From assembly GCA_017520845.1 (NCBI GenBank), contig JAFXEU010000034.1:1-35850 (forward strand): a DNA stretch of 35,850 nucleotides, read 5' to 3'. The stretch is from Kiritimatiellia bacterium. GTDB lineage: Bacteria > Verrucomicrobiota > Kiritimatiellia > RFP12 > UBA1067. The notes beneath the pieces are model-generated. The model had not been told where the DNA came from. It worked only from the letters and a program-made list of their open reading frames with translations, and ran no database searches. The position numbers were made by a program, and so were the translations under genes. Below are positions 23,429-32,596 of the stretch, in pieces; position 1 is the stretch's first letter, and the number at the start of each line of letters is the position of its first letter.

Positions 23429-24031
23429 TCACTTGCCGCGGGAAAGAGCAAGACGTATGACCGTCTCGACATCTGATACGGAAGGATTCTCCTGAACGAC
23501 CTGTGTTACCATCTTGTTTGCGGTCTCTTCGTTGAATCCGAGCGCCGAAAGAGCGAGAATCGCGTCGCGAAGCATCGGAGCTTTAACGTCGTCTTTGGAA
23601 GAACGCGAAGTCGCGGCGAGCGCTTCGATGGCGTTGACCTTGTCTTTAAGTTCGACACATATCTTTTCGGCGGTTTTTTTACCGACGCCTTTTATCGCGG
23701 AAATGCGTTTAGCGTTCCCGCTCGCGATCGCGAGAGACAGCTCCCCGATGGAGGATCCAGACAGGATCGCGATTGCGATCTTGGGTCCGACTCCGCTCAC
23801 CTGGGTCAATTTAAGAAACATCTCGCGCTCAGGCGCCGTCGCGAATCCGAAAAGCGTTTCGTCGTCTTCGCGGACGCAGTGCCACGCGAGAAGCTTAACC
23901 TCTTCGCCTTCGCGGGGAAGTTTGTCAAACGTCGAAACCGGTATAAAAAGTTCATAGCCCACGCCGGCCGCCTCGACAATGACGCGGTCGAAAGACTTTT
24001 CAGCCAATATTCCTTTTACGTAGGCTATCAT
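23429..24031 (-). CDS. ruvA: Holliday junction branch-migration protein RuvA
   Basis: 200 residues, the normal length. The N-terminal OB domain begins MIAYVKGILAEKSFDRVIVE and carries GVGYELFIP (23-31). Two helix-hairpin-helix motifs follow, VSGVGPKIAIAIL (78-90) and IKGVGKKTAEKI (113-124), and the flexible C-terminal domain III (about 150-200: ALSALGFNEETANKMV) contacts RuvB. RuvA tetramers bind Holliday junctions and load RuvB helicase. Here it is 16 bases after a VOC-family gene and near yebC, a common neighbourhood, but ruvC and ruvB are not adjacent. Confidence 0.95.
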   Translation of the reverse strand: MIAYVKGILAEKSFDRVIVEAAGVGYELFIPVSTFDKLPREGEEVKLLAWHCVREDDETLFGFATAPEREMFLKLTQVSGVGPKIAIAILSGSSIGELSLAIASGNAKRISAIKGVGKKTAEKICVELKDKVNAIEALAATSRSSKDDVKAPMLRDAILALSALGFNEETANKMVTQVVQENPSVSDVETVIRLALSRGK

Positions 24032-24047
24032 TCAGCGCCCGATTCTT

Positions 24048-24425
24048 TTATTCGAAAAAAATCGAATTTGTGCGTTTGCAGAGCTGAATCGGAACGCCCC
24101 ACGGATCGCGGAGGATCGCCATGTGGAACTGGGGATTATCAAGACTGAGCTGCTCAATCTTCGCGCCGGCCTCGACGAGTCTGTCGGCATCGCGCTTCAC
24201 GTCCTCCGAAACGAACGCGACGTGAAGAGTCATCGAATTCATCTTTGCGTAATCGGGAGCTTCGGGCGTCTCGCCGGTACGGTATATCTCAAGACCCATA
24301 ATTCCGGAATCGTCGAGAATAAAAGCGCTGCCGGGTTTCGAGCGGCGGAAACCGAGATTATGACACCACCAGTCGATAAACTTATCCGGATCTGAAACGT
24401 CTAATGCGATATGTTCGAGCTTCAT
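24048..24425 (-). CDS. VOC-family (glyoxalase/bleomycin-resistance fold) protein
   Basis: 125 residues from ATG 24425, chosen because MKLEHIALDVSDPDKFIDWW is the standard start of the fold; an upstream in-frame ATG lies within the terminator hairpin. The two beta-alpha-beta-beta-beta modules are visible, with candidate metal ligands H5, E46 (LEIYR) and H68 (LHVAF). The fourth position, usually Glu, is Q114 in DPWGVPIQL, so metal binding may be altered. Members include glyoxalase I, epimerases and dioxygenases. No substrate can be given. It sits between a terminator and ruvA. Confidence 0.8.
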   Translation of the reverse strand: MKLEHIALDVSDPDKFIDWWCHNLGFRRSKPGSAFILDDSGIMGLEIYRTGETPEAPDYAKMNSMTLHVAFVSEDVKRDADRLVEAGAKIEQLSLDNPQFHMAILRDPWGVPIQLCKRTNSIFFE

Positions 24426-24438
24426 GCTGGCACCTTTC

Positions 24439-24480
24439 AAAAAAACAAGCGCGACGCGGTCCATAAAGACCTCGCCGCGC
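24439..24480 (-). terminator. Intrinsic terminator after yebC
   Basis: On the minus strand a 13-bp stem with two mismatches (GCGCGGCGAGGTC / GACCGCGTCGCGC), a 6-base loop, then TTGTTTTTTT. It lies 22 bases after the yebC stop and just before the VOC gene. Confidence 0.75.
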
Positions 24481-24501
24481 TGATTGCCTAATCAGGTTTA
24501 A

Positions 24502-25266
24502 TTAACCTTCCGCGGCGAGCGCGGCGTCAACCTCGTCGGTCGTCTCCATGTTGTTGTAGACGTCCTGAACGTCCTCGAGATCCTCGAGCATATCGACGAA
24601 CTTCTGAACGGCCTTGGCGGTAGCGACATCGCTGACCATCGCGGGCTGGTTCGGAACGAGACCGACGTTGGAGTTCTCTTCGTCGACGACGATGCCGGCG
24701 GTTTTGACGGCTTCGAGAACGGCCGTAAAGTCGTTAGGCTGGCACTTGACGGTGAAGCCGCCGTCTTCGGAAAGAACGTCTTCGGCACCGGCTTCGAGAG
24801 CGACTTCCATAACCTTGTCTTCGGTAATGCCGTCGGCCGCGGGAATCATGATCTGACCCATGCGGTCGAAAAGGCGCGACGCGGCGCCCTGCTTGGCGAA
24901 CTCAAGACCGTTCTTCTTGAAGACATTGCCGACTTCGGCCGCGGCGCGGTTCTTGTTGTCGGTAAGAACGTTGACGACGAAAGCGACGGCGCCCTTGATG
25001 CCCTCGTAGGAAGCGGGAACGAGAACCTCGGACTCGATTTCGCCCGTGCCCTTCTTGATGGCGCGCTCGATGTTGTCGTTAGGCATCTGCGCGGCCTTGG
25101 CCTTCGCGATAAGAGTACGAAGAGTGGGGTTGTTGGCGGGATCGCCGCCCTTCGCCTTTACGACGATGGTGATTTCTTTACCGAGTTTCGAGAAGATTTT
25201 ACCTTTTCTCGCGTCCGCAGCGCCCTTAGCGCGCTTGATTGTCGCCCAGTGACTATGACCTGACAT
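24502..25266 (-). CDS. yebC: YebC/PmpR-family DNA-binding/translation-associated regulator
   Basis: 254 residues, the usual size. The N-terminus MSGHSHWATIKRAKGAADARK with KIFSKLGKEI matches the nearly invariant family start (GHSKWANIK...KGKIFTKL). Later blocks GGDPANNPTLRTLIAKAKAAQMPNDNIERAIKKG in part, YEGIKGAVAFVVNVLTDNKNRAAAEVGNVF in part, and the acidic C-terminus with EDLEDVQDVYNNME complete the three-domain protein. Members act as transcriptional regulators or as factors easing ribosome stalling. A terminator follows. It lies 53 bases after infA. Confidence 0.95.
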   Translation of the reverse strand: MSGHSHWATIKRAKGAADARKGKIFSKLGKEITIVVKAKGGDPANNPTLRTLIAKAKAAQMPNDNIERAIKKGTGEIESEVLVPASYEGIKGAVAFVVNVLTDNKNRAAAEVGNVFKKNGLEFAKQGAASRLFDRMGQIMIPAADGITEDKVMEVALEAGAEDVLSEDGGFTVKCQPNDFTAVLEAVKTAGIVVDEENSNVGLVPNQPAMVSDVATAKAVQKFVDMLEDLEDVQDVYNNMETTDEVDAALAAEG

Positions 25267-25319
25267 GTTTTAGACTCCGTTTCGCTTTTGTTGTTAAGTA
25301 ATGAAATTAAGTGGCGTTA

Positions 25320-25547
25320 TCAGACCTTATGGCGGTACGTGATGCGGCCCTTGCCCAAATCGTAAGGTGAAATCTCGACGGTGACCTTGTCTCCGATCGC
25401 GATCTTAATGAAAAACTTGCGCATCTTTCCGGAGATGTGCGCCAAAACTTCATGCCCGTTTTCGAGCTGAACTTTATACATCGTAGCGGGGAGAACTTTG
25501 GTTACGACTCCCGTTACTTCGATCGCCTGATCTTCTTCTTTAGCCAT
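25320..25547 (-). CDS. infA: Translation initiation factor IF-1
   Basis: 75 residues from ATG 25547, chosen because [15 protein letters not shown] is the normal IF-1 start and AAGG lies 10 bases upstream. The S1/OB fold is complete: [30 protein letters not shown] in part, [22 protein letters not shown]. It binds the 30S A-site during initiation. The gene lies outside any visible ribosomal protein operon and has its own promoter. Confidence 0.95.
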   Translation of the reverse strand: MAKEEDQAIEVTGVVTKVLPATMYKVQLENGHEVLAHISGKMRKFFIKIAIGDKVTVEISPYDLGKGRITYRHKV

Positions 25548-25581
25548 TCGATTTACCTTAATTATGTAAATAATGTCACAT

Positions 25582-25610
25582 AGTTTACCAAATTTAGCCC
25601 TGAAAGGCAA
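25582..25610 (-). promoter_or_regulatory. Likely infA promoter
   Basis: TTGCCT (25610-25605), a 17-bp spacer, then TAAACT (25587-25582) on the minus strand, 34 bases before ATG 25547. Confidence 0.45.
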
Positions 25611-25621
25611 CTACATCAGCA

Positions 25622-26347
25622 TCATTTATCGGTACGAATAACGCGATAGAATCCGCTGTCGCCGACTTTTGGGGCCTTGATCGTAACAGTATCGCCGGAT
25701 GCGGGAGCTTCAAGCGCGGCTCCGGTCGAGTCGGCGGTGGAAGCGTCGCGACCGCTCTGTACGCGCATATAGCCTGGCAGATTCTCTATCGTCAGAACGA
25801 CCTCGTCCCCTTCTATGCGCATCGCCTTGACGCGCGGCTGACGCGTGTCCCGGGGCGCGGCGGAATTGAGATTCGCGACCGCAGCACCTTCGGCTTTCGA
25901 TGAAAGATTCGAAAACGAGATTTTAGCGGGAACGCGCCCGTAGCCGTTCACGAGTTTTACTTCGCCGTTCTCCACTCCGCGCGGCGTTACGACGCCTGAC
26001 GCGGCAACAACGCGCGTGTCCATGACGAACACTTCGAACTTGCCGTAATTTACGGCCGCGGCACGGGAAATCTGGAACATAACCTTCGGACAGCGGCCGT
26101 CTTTCGCAAGCGGTGCGACAATCAAGATTTTATCTTTTTCGTCCAGCGCCTTACCGTCGGCGGAAAAGCCCTCGAATACGCCGTCATTAGTCCAAACGAG
26201 CGCGTACAATTCGCCGTCGAGGACCGTAGAGCCGTCGGCGTACTTATCGGGACCGACCGTCGAAAAAACAATCGCCGAGTCCTCTACGCTGTCTGCATAG
26301 AGACAGAGAAGCGAAACCGAAAACATTATCGAGAGTAGCTTTTTCAT
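25622..26347 (-). CDS. Secreted protein of unknown function
   Basis: 241 residues with a clear Sec leader (MKKLLSIMFSVSLLCLYADS). The rest is beta-rich without a recognised family: TVLDGELYALVWTNDGVFEGFSADG (about 42-66, in part), a middle segment PKVMFQISRAAAVNYGKFEVFVMDTRVV (in part), and a C-terminal tail VVLTIENLPGYMRVQSG then KVGDSGFYRVIR that resembles the Ig- or fibronectin-like tails of other PVC secreted proteins. It is 12 bases after the membrane/TPR gene, so it is probably co-transcribed with the surface cluster. No function is proposed. Confidence 0.8.
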   Translation of the reverse strand: MKKLLSIMFSVSLLCLYADSVEDSAIVFSTVGPDKYADGSTVLDGELYALVWTNDGVFEGFSADGKALDEKDKILIVAPLAKDGRCPKVMFQISRAAAVNYGKFEVFVMDTRVVAASGVVTPRGVENGEVKLVNGYGRVPAKISFSNLSSKAEGAAVANLNSAAPRDTRQPRVKAMRIEGDEVVLTIENLPGYMRVQSGRDASTADSTGAALEAPASGDTVTIKAPKVGDSGFYRVIRTDK

Positions 26348-26359
26348 AACTTTAACATA

Positions 26360-28723
26360 TCACTTTTCTTTAGATTTCAATTCACGGATTGTACGGAGAG
26401 TCTCTTGGACTTCTTTAGATTCAGGCAGAATTCTCAACGCTTTCACGGCATTCGTTTCTGCCTCGTCATAGCGGTCCATTCTGATCAGGACAACCGCGAG
26501 ATTGTTGAGAATCGCAGGCTCGTCCGGAGAATTTTTTAAAGCGCGCTTCAAATACTCCTCGGCCTTCTCGTACCGGTGATTCATAAAATAATCCATGCCT
26601 AAAGCGAAATTGGCCGATACGTCATTTTCATCCTGAAGTATGATCTTTTTGGCATAACTGCCGGCCAGCTTGAAATCTGCGCGCCTGAGACTTATGTTAA
26701 GCCCTTCACGCGGCGTTAAGGTAAGAGTCGTGTTTTTCTGAAGAATTTCATCTCCGATGTCTTTTACTTTTTTATATTCGGGATTAGCCTCATCAAGACG
26801 CTCGGCCAGATTGTTTTCTTTTTCAGCCGCTGCGCCGTCTTTTGCGTAATTTGCTAAATATGCCCGAATAGCGCACATCCTGGACAGGCGCCATTGGATG
26901 CGCGACAAAGCTGAACGAAGTTTCAGAGACTCAACGTCTGAAATATCGCATTCTTCCCGGAATGAGAGAATTTCATCGGCCAATGAATAAGCGGCGTTTA
27001 TTCCCTTTTGCGTATCGAAATCGTCCGATTCGCCGCTCTTGCCTAAAAAGCCTCCGCATCGGGGGAAATTCTTATTATTCATTCTCCAAAGCTCAAAACC
27101 GACCTGTACCGCAAGATTTGGAATCGTCGGCGAATCATTCAGCATCCATGTGCGCAGCGCATCAGCGGTCCCCGCATTCAATTCTGTGCTGTACTTATTT
27201 TCAACATCGACGCGTCTGCGGATAACGGCCTCGTATTTACCGTTGCCCGACATCAGCGAAAGCGTCTTTATGTCCTTCCCTTCGATAGCCGCCTTGAGCT
27301 CAATCAAAGCGTCTAGCGCGCCGTCGGTAATGAGAACGGGCTTATCTGAACACTCTCGAACGACGTTGGCGACATACTCGTCGACAATCGCCTTCGCCCG
27401 ACTTTCTACGCGATTGATCCGTCCGACAACCACAACCAGAACCACCGACGAGACAATAAGCGGCATAAATACAAACCTGTAAACACGTCCAGATATCGCG
27501 AGCCTGCGTTTTATTTTTACGATCATCGGCACATCGGGATTTTCATCCCAGAAAAACTCTCTAGCCAAAGCGCGCGAATTGCGAAAATGAACATCGACGG
27601 CAAATACGCAGATCGCGGCAAAAACGACATAAGAAGTTCCTAGAATGCAAACCCCCAAAATGAAATCCGACGAAACGAGTTCAATATCCGAAATCCAGCG
27701 CCAGAACCACCATGATGAAAAAGGACTGGATTGAAGCAAGGCTAAAAGACCGAACACCAGGAACAAAAAGCTGTACCTGATATAAAGAAAAGTCTTAATA
27801 TCCGTCGCCCGTCTTATACACGCGAAAGAAAAAACCACGAGAACTAAAACGGTAACGCCGGTGAAAGCCCAACCCAACGGACTAATCATCGAACAGACCA
27901 GAGCGCCATACCGTTTTGATATCCTTACAAGCTGCAAAAAGAACCCGCTCTGCGAATCATACGCGTTGTACGCGAAGAAAAACCGCATATTTAACGAAAG
28001 CGCGGCAATCCAGAAAACGACAAACGCAAAAAGCATCCATTTGATCAAAACCGACTGCATCAAAGGATTGGCTAGACGGTAATTTGTTATCTCATCTTCA
28101 CGATAATAGCGAAAATGCAGATAGAGCGAAGATAAAAGAGGGATAATAAATCCTATCGGCGTCTCGGCGGACAACAACCCGGAGAAAACTCCCGTAAGAA
28201 TAAAACAGGTCACGCTCATTCTACGGAAAGACCGGACGGCGAAAAAGACAGCGGAAAGAAAAAGCATCAGCGCCAGAGTCTCCGGGAGAAAAACTTCACC
28301 CAAGGACCAGACGGGAGACGAGAAAACAAATACCGCGCTTCCGAGAATCGGCAATATATATGTAATTACGCGGCCCCACCTGCGGGAATTTGCCGATGTT
28401 TGCAGACTTGCAGGCAAAAGCAGCGAAAAAAGTCTCGTCGATATAAACGCTGAAAACGCTAACGAAACTGGACCTGAAACGTAAAGGCATCGCATAGTCT
28501 TAACTATGCCGCAATGAGAATTTATGCACGAGATCAGACTGTGCCAGAGCAAAGGGAGCGGATTCTCCGGAGGTCTAAGACCGAACGCCACCGACAAGGA
28601 ATCTGCGGACTCAACGGGAATATAATTTGTGTCGTTCAGAAAAAACGCGAACGCGCCTACGGCAAGCGCCCAGACGCAAGCTAAAAAAAGATCAAACCAG
28701 GTAGATTTACCTTGAGAAGTCAT
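26360..28723 (-). CDS. Polytopic membrane protein with C-terminal TPR repeats (DUF2723/GT-C-like)
   Basis: 787 residues. The N-terminal half has about 12 hydrophobic segments, starting WFDLFLACVWALAVGAFAFF. The first periplasmic loop, ESADSLSVAFGLRPPENPLPLLWHSLI (in part, about 38-65), resembles the D/E...HPPGxPL loop of DUF2723/GT-C-type membrane glycosyltransferases, although the His is Arg. Residues about 430-690 are soluble. Residues about 700-775 form two TPRs (ANFALGMDYFMNHRYEKAEEYLKRALKNSP in part, ILNNLAVVLIRMDRYDEAETNAVKAL in part). The family often glycosylates exported proteins; an equivalent job on the neighbouring surface proteins is inference. It overlaps the PEP-CTERM gene by ATGA. 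Confidence 0.75.
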   Translation of the reverse strand: MTSQGKSTWFDLFLACVWALAVGAFAFFLNDTNYIPVESADSLSVAFGLRPPENPLPLLWHSLISCINSHCGIVKTMRCLYVSGPVSLAFSAFISTRLFSLLLPASLQTSANSRRWGRVITYILPILGSAVFVFSSPVWSLGEVFLPETLALMLFLSAVFFAVRSFRRMSVTCFILTGVFSGLLSAETPIGFIIPLLSSLYLHFRYYREDEITNYRLANPLMQSVLIKWMLFAFVVFWIAALSLNMRFFFAYNAYDSQSGFFLQLVRISKRYGALVCSMISPLGWAFTGVTVLVLVVFSFACIRRATDIKTFLYIRYSFLFLVFGLLALLQSSPFSSWWFWRWISDIELVSSDFILGVCILGTSYVVFAAICVFAVDVHFRNSRALAREFFWDENPDVPMIVKIKRRLAISGRVYRFVFMPLIVSSVVLVVVVGRINRVESRAKAIVDEYVANVVRECSDKPVLITDGALDALIELKAAIEGKDIKTLSLMSGNGKYEAVIRRRVDVENKYSTELNAGTADALRTWMLNDSPTIPNLAVQVGFELWRMNNKNFPRCGGFLGKSGESDDFDTQKGINAAYSLADEILSFREECDISDVESLKLRSALSRIQWRLSRMCAIRAYLANYAKDGAAAEKENNLAERLDEANPEYKKVKDIGDEILQKNTTLTLTPREGLNISLRRADFKLAGSYAKKIILQDENDVSANFALGMDYFMNHRYEKAEEYLKRALKNSPDEPAILNNLAVVLIRMDRYDEAETNAVKALRILPESKEVQETLRTIRELKSKEK

Positions 28724-29292
28724 ACGACAATTTGTTTACGGCGGCGCAATGCGAGAAGAGCTCCGCCTAAGAGAATAAGCAATCCGCCTGTCGGCTCGGG
28801 AACTACGGTAAACTCTGTCGGAGTCCAAGGGCGAGCATACGAAGGAGTCATACCTTCCCATTGAGCGATATGAAGTTGCTCATTAAGATACGTATATGAA
28901 GTCGGTTTAGACTCCATGGCTGTTCCCGTCCATGAGCCGCTCGACCAATTACCGAGCTCCAAAACATAACTGTAAGCATCACCCGCATAAGAGCCTAACG
29001 AGGCGTAATATCCGCCTGGAACTCCAACGCCCGCGCCTCCTTCGAAGGGGGTATTGTTACCGCCGGAAGTAACACCGATTATAGGCAAATAACCAGACGA
29101 GCCGTCTTTTCCTTCGTAACGGATACGAGCGCCATTGACACCTAACTCCGCCGCCGTATAGGTACTGCCGTCTGCGGCTGTTCCCGTAATGGAATCGGTC
29201 GACATAATCATCCAATATAGCAACTCGCCACCATCTGCCGCGCGGCAAATGTCAGCAAGAAATATGAACGACAATAACAAAATTTTCTTCAT
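28720..29292 (-). CDS. PEP-CTERM sorting-domain protein
   Basis: 190 residues with a Sec leader (MKKILLLSFIFLADICRA). The C-terminus is VVPEPTGGLLILLGG followed by ALLALRRRKQ: the Pro-Glu-Pro motif, a hydrophobic helix and a basic tail that define PEP-CTERM proteins, normally cut and anchored by an exosortase. The body is Gly/Ser/Tyr-rich (GGNNTPFEGGAGVGVPGGYY, YSYVLELGNWSSGSWTG), with no enzyme motif. No exosortase is in the window. It sits 16 bases downstream of one Pmp-like gene and overlaps the membrane/TPR gene, so the three are probably made together. Confidence 0.9.
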   Translation of the reverse strand: MKKILLLSFIFLADICRAADGGELLYWMIMSTDSITGTAADGSTYTAAELGVNGARIRYEGKDGSSGYLPIIGVTSGGNNTPFEGGAGVGVPGGYYASLGSYAGDAYSYVLELGNWSSGSWTGTAMESKPTSYTYLNEQLHIAQWEGMTPSYARPWTPTEFTVVPEPTGGLLILLGGALLALRRRKQIVV

Positions 29293-29308
29293 ATAGTCTA
29301 AACTATTT

Positions 29309-32300
29309 TCACTCCTTGAAAGGCTTGGATGTCGGAAGCTTTAACTCAAAGCTTGACTCACCGCAACGATGATACCAAAAGCCATGACCCGCGGGTATTG
29401 ATATATCATCCGTTAAATATGAACGATTATTCTCATCAACGAACCAGCCGAACCACTTTCCCTGATGTCTGAAAAGCTGAATCGGAGCTTCCTTTTCATT
29501 AATAATGCGAATCTGATCATACTCATGCGGTTTATCGCCCCAATCATAATCTTCATTGATCTTAACACTCTTAAGACTGGGATTAGGAATAAGCGTGCAA
29601 ACAGGATTGCGTTCAGAACCCGCGGCAATCGTAAGAGTAATATCATCTGGTGAATACTGACCGATAATAAAGAACGGCTTATCAGTCGGATTAGAGCGCG
29701 TCACCCATGTTACGTTATTGCGCGAAAGCTGGTGATTATCAGGATCTTGAGGAGAGACGACTTCTCTTGCGGTCGCTGTAATTAAACCTTCCCACTTGTT
29801 TTCCTCAAAATTCCACGACCACCCCTGATAAACATGACCATTATTAGCGACTCTGACTAAATCATTGTTTTCTAACTGCTTAGTATGCAGATACTTGGAA
29901 ACGGTAAGGGGCTCGCTCGAAAGCGTAGTCGCCTTGCGCGAAAGAGCGACAAAAGGCACAGCCGCCATCGTATTGGTAAACGAGCTCGCGACCTCAAGTA
30001 CGCCGATTATATTAGTCGAAGGAATCTCATTAGTAACCGAAAGCGTATCATTAGGAACAATAAGCGTAGTTACGCGATAAAAGCCGCTCGCATTCTTGGA
30101 CTTGCCGTCTTCACCTATAAGTTCAACGCTGAACTCAGGCTTATCCATAACCTCACCGACACGAACCCAGCCGTTGTCAGTAGACTTTTTCAAATCATAA
30201 AATACGCTGTACCCGGTATCGCCGCGATGACTCTTATTAGGCTCAGTCATAGAGACTTTTAACGTCGTAATATTCTCAGACTCTTCAACAGAGCTTACGA
30301 GAAGATGATCCGCGACAGTACCGGTAACGATATTCTCCCACTTGCGAAGCCCGTTGGCTTCGGGTGTGTCGAGAGTGGCGTTAACATTCTCTTGACTAAA
30401 ACCAGCCGCTCTATTATAACCCAAACTACCTAGAAGCTGATCGACAACTGTAATCGGCAACTGACCGTTCGTCTTACGCTGCGTCGCTTCAAACACGGCC
30501 TTCGGGAATCTAAAGTACGCCTGCTCGATAGCGTTAGTCGTTTCAACGGCGCCAGACTTCCTGTAAGTTATATGAATAAGCTTAATAAGATCATACGACA
30601 TAGCGTTCCAAATAAAGGCATCCTCTCGGCCATACGATATGGCGTTGCCGCCATTTGCGTCGTTTGAAGGCAATATTTGCGGCTGATTCTCTGGCATTTG
30701 ATGATCTACAATCCCACCTTCTGCCGTATCGAAATAAACGACTCTCGGACCGATTTCCTCAAGAACGTTGCTCGTTTCGTTCGAAATCGCAGGAGCCGCG
30801 AGAACGCGCACATGGTAATTCATATTCGTATGGGCATTACGCACCCAATCGCCTGTCGAATAAGTAATTTTGTCAAGATCATCACTGTCTATAACTTCGC
30901 GAATCTCATTATCCACAGTCTCCAAAGGAACGAGCGTAACGTCTGCGACGCGCGATGTAAGATTAGTCTCCCACGCTAAACGCGCGACCATCCACGGATG
31001 AATTTCGCAATAATTGTCTATGACCACACAATTAGTCGCAATCCACGCCGGATCAGGCCTCGTGTGATATGATCCACCCTCTAAAACATAGGCGTTCTTG
31101 TAAGCTTCAGAATCATGCGCAATACCGCTTACAACATCACGATACCCAAAAACTTTACCAACGCGATTAGTGGAGCTGTCTCGAATAGTAACTTTACCGC
31201 CCGAAGCTACTTCAAGATTACATGTAATCGAATGGCCCTGAAGATCGAAGGTTACCTCAACACCATCAGGTACGCGGATATGTGAATCTCCATACGCCTC
31301 AGGATTCATAATAAAGCCGTCGTTAAACTCAATAAAGATTGGATATGACGGATCTGGTTCTCTTAAAATAGCAGCAACTGTCGTACGATCATGAGGAAGC
31401 TGATAAATCTTATGTCGCGTCCAAACAAGAGCGTTGCCGTTCATCCAGCCGCGATAACGGTTGTCCCCGTTCCAGAAAAACTGGCGCGACTCTTCGTGCG
31501 TCGAGGTAAAGTATTCCCAAACGCCGCCGAAACTCTTGTTCTTCAGCTCGTTTTCGATCTCCGTTTCTGTTTTACCGCGCAAATCGGGATATCTGACGCC
31601 TATCCAACCCTTATCAAACATAAGCCCCGACTTGTCACCCGAAAGTTTAAGACGGTTAGCGTATCTTTCATCAAGCTCAAAAGTGGAAACGTCGTCAAGA
31701 ATTTCTGTGTAAGTCGGGTTATAGTTACTACCGCCAGTTCTCACTTTGCAGACATTATTCGAAACTACTACCGGGCCGATTACATGAAGCATAGGTCCTG
31801 TATCACCGAGATAAATACCACCGCCATAACATTCAACTCCCGTAGCGGACTCTTCGCCACAAACATTATTCGTTATATAACCGCCATACAAGAAAATATC
31901 ACCGCGAAACGCAACACCGAGATGGTCTTCAGCCAAGCTTCGCGCGCCCGTTACCCGTATCGCTCCGCCCGAACCCTTAGCCGAGCAATTGGCGATTACG
32001 CCGCCGTTCATAATGATATTTCCTGAATCGCAGCAAATAGCTCCGCCATTACCATGAGCTGACTTATTGTGGCAATCCAGAATCTCAGCTCCGTCATTAA
32101 TAATGATGCGAGATCCCTTTTTAGCGTGAATTACAGCATGATCGGCATCAGCCGTCGTCGTAACCGTAACATTCCGGATCGTTGTTCCGTTCTGCAGCTC
32201 AAGCCTCGCTATTTTATTGGTATCGGAAGATTCGTTAAGATAAAACAAGCCTTCGTTTCGACTAGCGTAGTTTTTGCCGTCAAAGACAATGTTTGTCAAT

Positions 32301-32596
32301 GTAAGTTTATAATTAGGATCTATTTCAATCTGTCGCGCATTGGCTACAGAAATCGTATATCTGGATCCGTCTTTACTTCTAATCTTCAGATTTTTTCTTA
32401 AAGTGATATCGGACGTTAATTCGATATTCGCGGTAAGAATTATGTCATCACAGGATCTATACCTGGATCCGGTACCGCAATAATTGACAAAATCTCTCGC
32501 CTTGCTGATTTCTTTACTGTCGGCAAAGGCTGAAAATTGCGCTATAAGCGCTATCGCGAACACAAATCCAGTTTTATTTAAAAAGTATTTTTTCAT
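29309..32596 (-). CDS. Large secreted right-handed beta-helix protein with Pmp-like repeats
   Basis: 1095 residues with a Sec leader (about 1-25, ending AFA). Residues about 30-290 form a beta-helix with GGAI-type motifs (GNGGAICCDSGNIIMNGG, GSGGAIRVTGA, YGGGIYLGDTG) and NNVC repeats like those of chlamydial polymorphic outer membrane proteins. A second short helix follows (about 430-480: VTFDLQGHSITCNLEVASGG). The middle is of unknown fold. Residues about 985-1095 (NPVCTLIPNPS, then YDQIRIINEKEAPIQLFRHQGKWFGWF in part, then DISIPAGHGFWYHR) form a compact C-terminal domain without a name I recognise. There is no autotransporter barrel. It overlaps the upstream paralogue-like gene by ATGA. A surface adhesin or matrix role is likely but unproved. 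Confidence 0.75.
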   Translation of the reverse strand: MKKYFLNKTGFVFAIALIAQFSAFADSKEISKARDFVNYCGTGSRYRSCDDIILTANIELTSDITLRKNLKIRSKDGSRYTISVANARQIEIDPNYKLTLTNIVFDGKNYASRNEGLFYLNESSDTNKIARLELQNGTTIRNVTVTTTADADHAVIHAKKGSRIIINDGAEILDCHNKSAHGNGGAICCDSGNIIMNGGVIANCSAKGSGGAIRVTGARSLAEDHLGVAFRGDIFLYGGYITNNVCGEESATGVECYGGGIYLGDTGPMLHVIGPVVVSNNVCKVRTGGSNYNPTYTEILDDVSTFELDERYANRLKLSGDKSGLMFDKGWIGVRYPDLRGKTETEIENELKNKSFGGVWEYFTSTHEESRQFFWNGDNRYRGWMNGNALVWTRHKIYQLPHDRTTVAAILREPDPSYPIFIEFNDGFIMNPEAYGDSHIRVPDGVEVTFDLQGHSITCNLEVASGGKVTIRDSSTNRVGKVFGYRDVVSGIAHDSEAYKNAYVLEGGSYHTRPDPAWIATNCVVIDNYCEIHPWMVARLAWETNLTSRVADVTLVPLETVDNEIREVIDSDDLDKITYSTGDWVRNAHTNMNYHVRVLAAPAISNETSNVLEEIGPRVVYFDTAEGGIVDHQMPENQPQILPSNDANGGNAISYGREDAFIWNAMSYDLIKLIHITYRKSGAVETTNAIEQAYFRFPKAVFEATQRKTNGQLPITVVDQLLGSLGYNRAAGFSQENVNATLDTPEANGLRKWENIVTGTVADHLLVSSVEESENITTLKVSMTEPNKSHRGDTGYSVFYDLKKSTDNGWVRVGEVMDKPEFSVELIGEDGKSKNASGFYRVTTLIVPNDTLSVTNEIPSTNIIGVLEVASSFTNTMAAVPFVALSRKATTLSSEPLTVSKYLHTKQLENNDLVRVANNGHVYQGWSWNFEENKWEGLITATAREVVSPQDPDNHQLSRNNVTWVTRSNPTDKPFFIIGQYSPDDITLTIAAGSERNPVCTLIPNPSLKSVKINEDYDWGDKPHEYDQIRIINEKEAPIQLFRHQGKWFGWFVDENNRSYLTDDISIPAGHGFWYHRCGESSFELKLPTSKPFKE

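Noticed and set aside
26360-28723. The membrane protein as the exosortase for the PEP-CTERM neighbour
   Set aside because: No Cys/Arg/His exosortase signature was found in its transmembrane part, and the TPR tail fits the DUF2723/GT-C type better.
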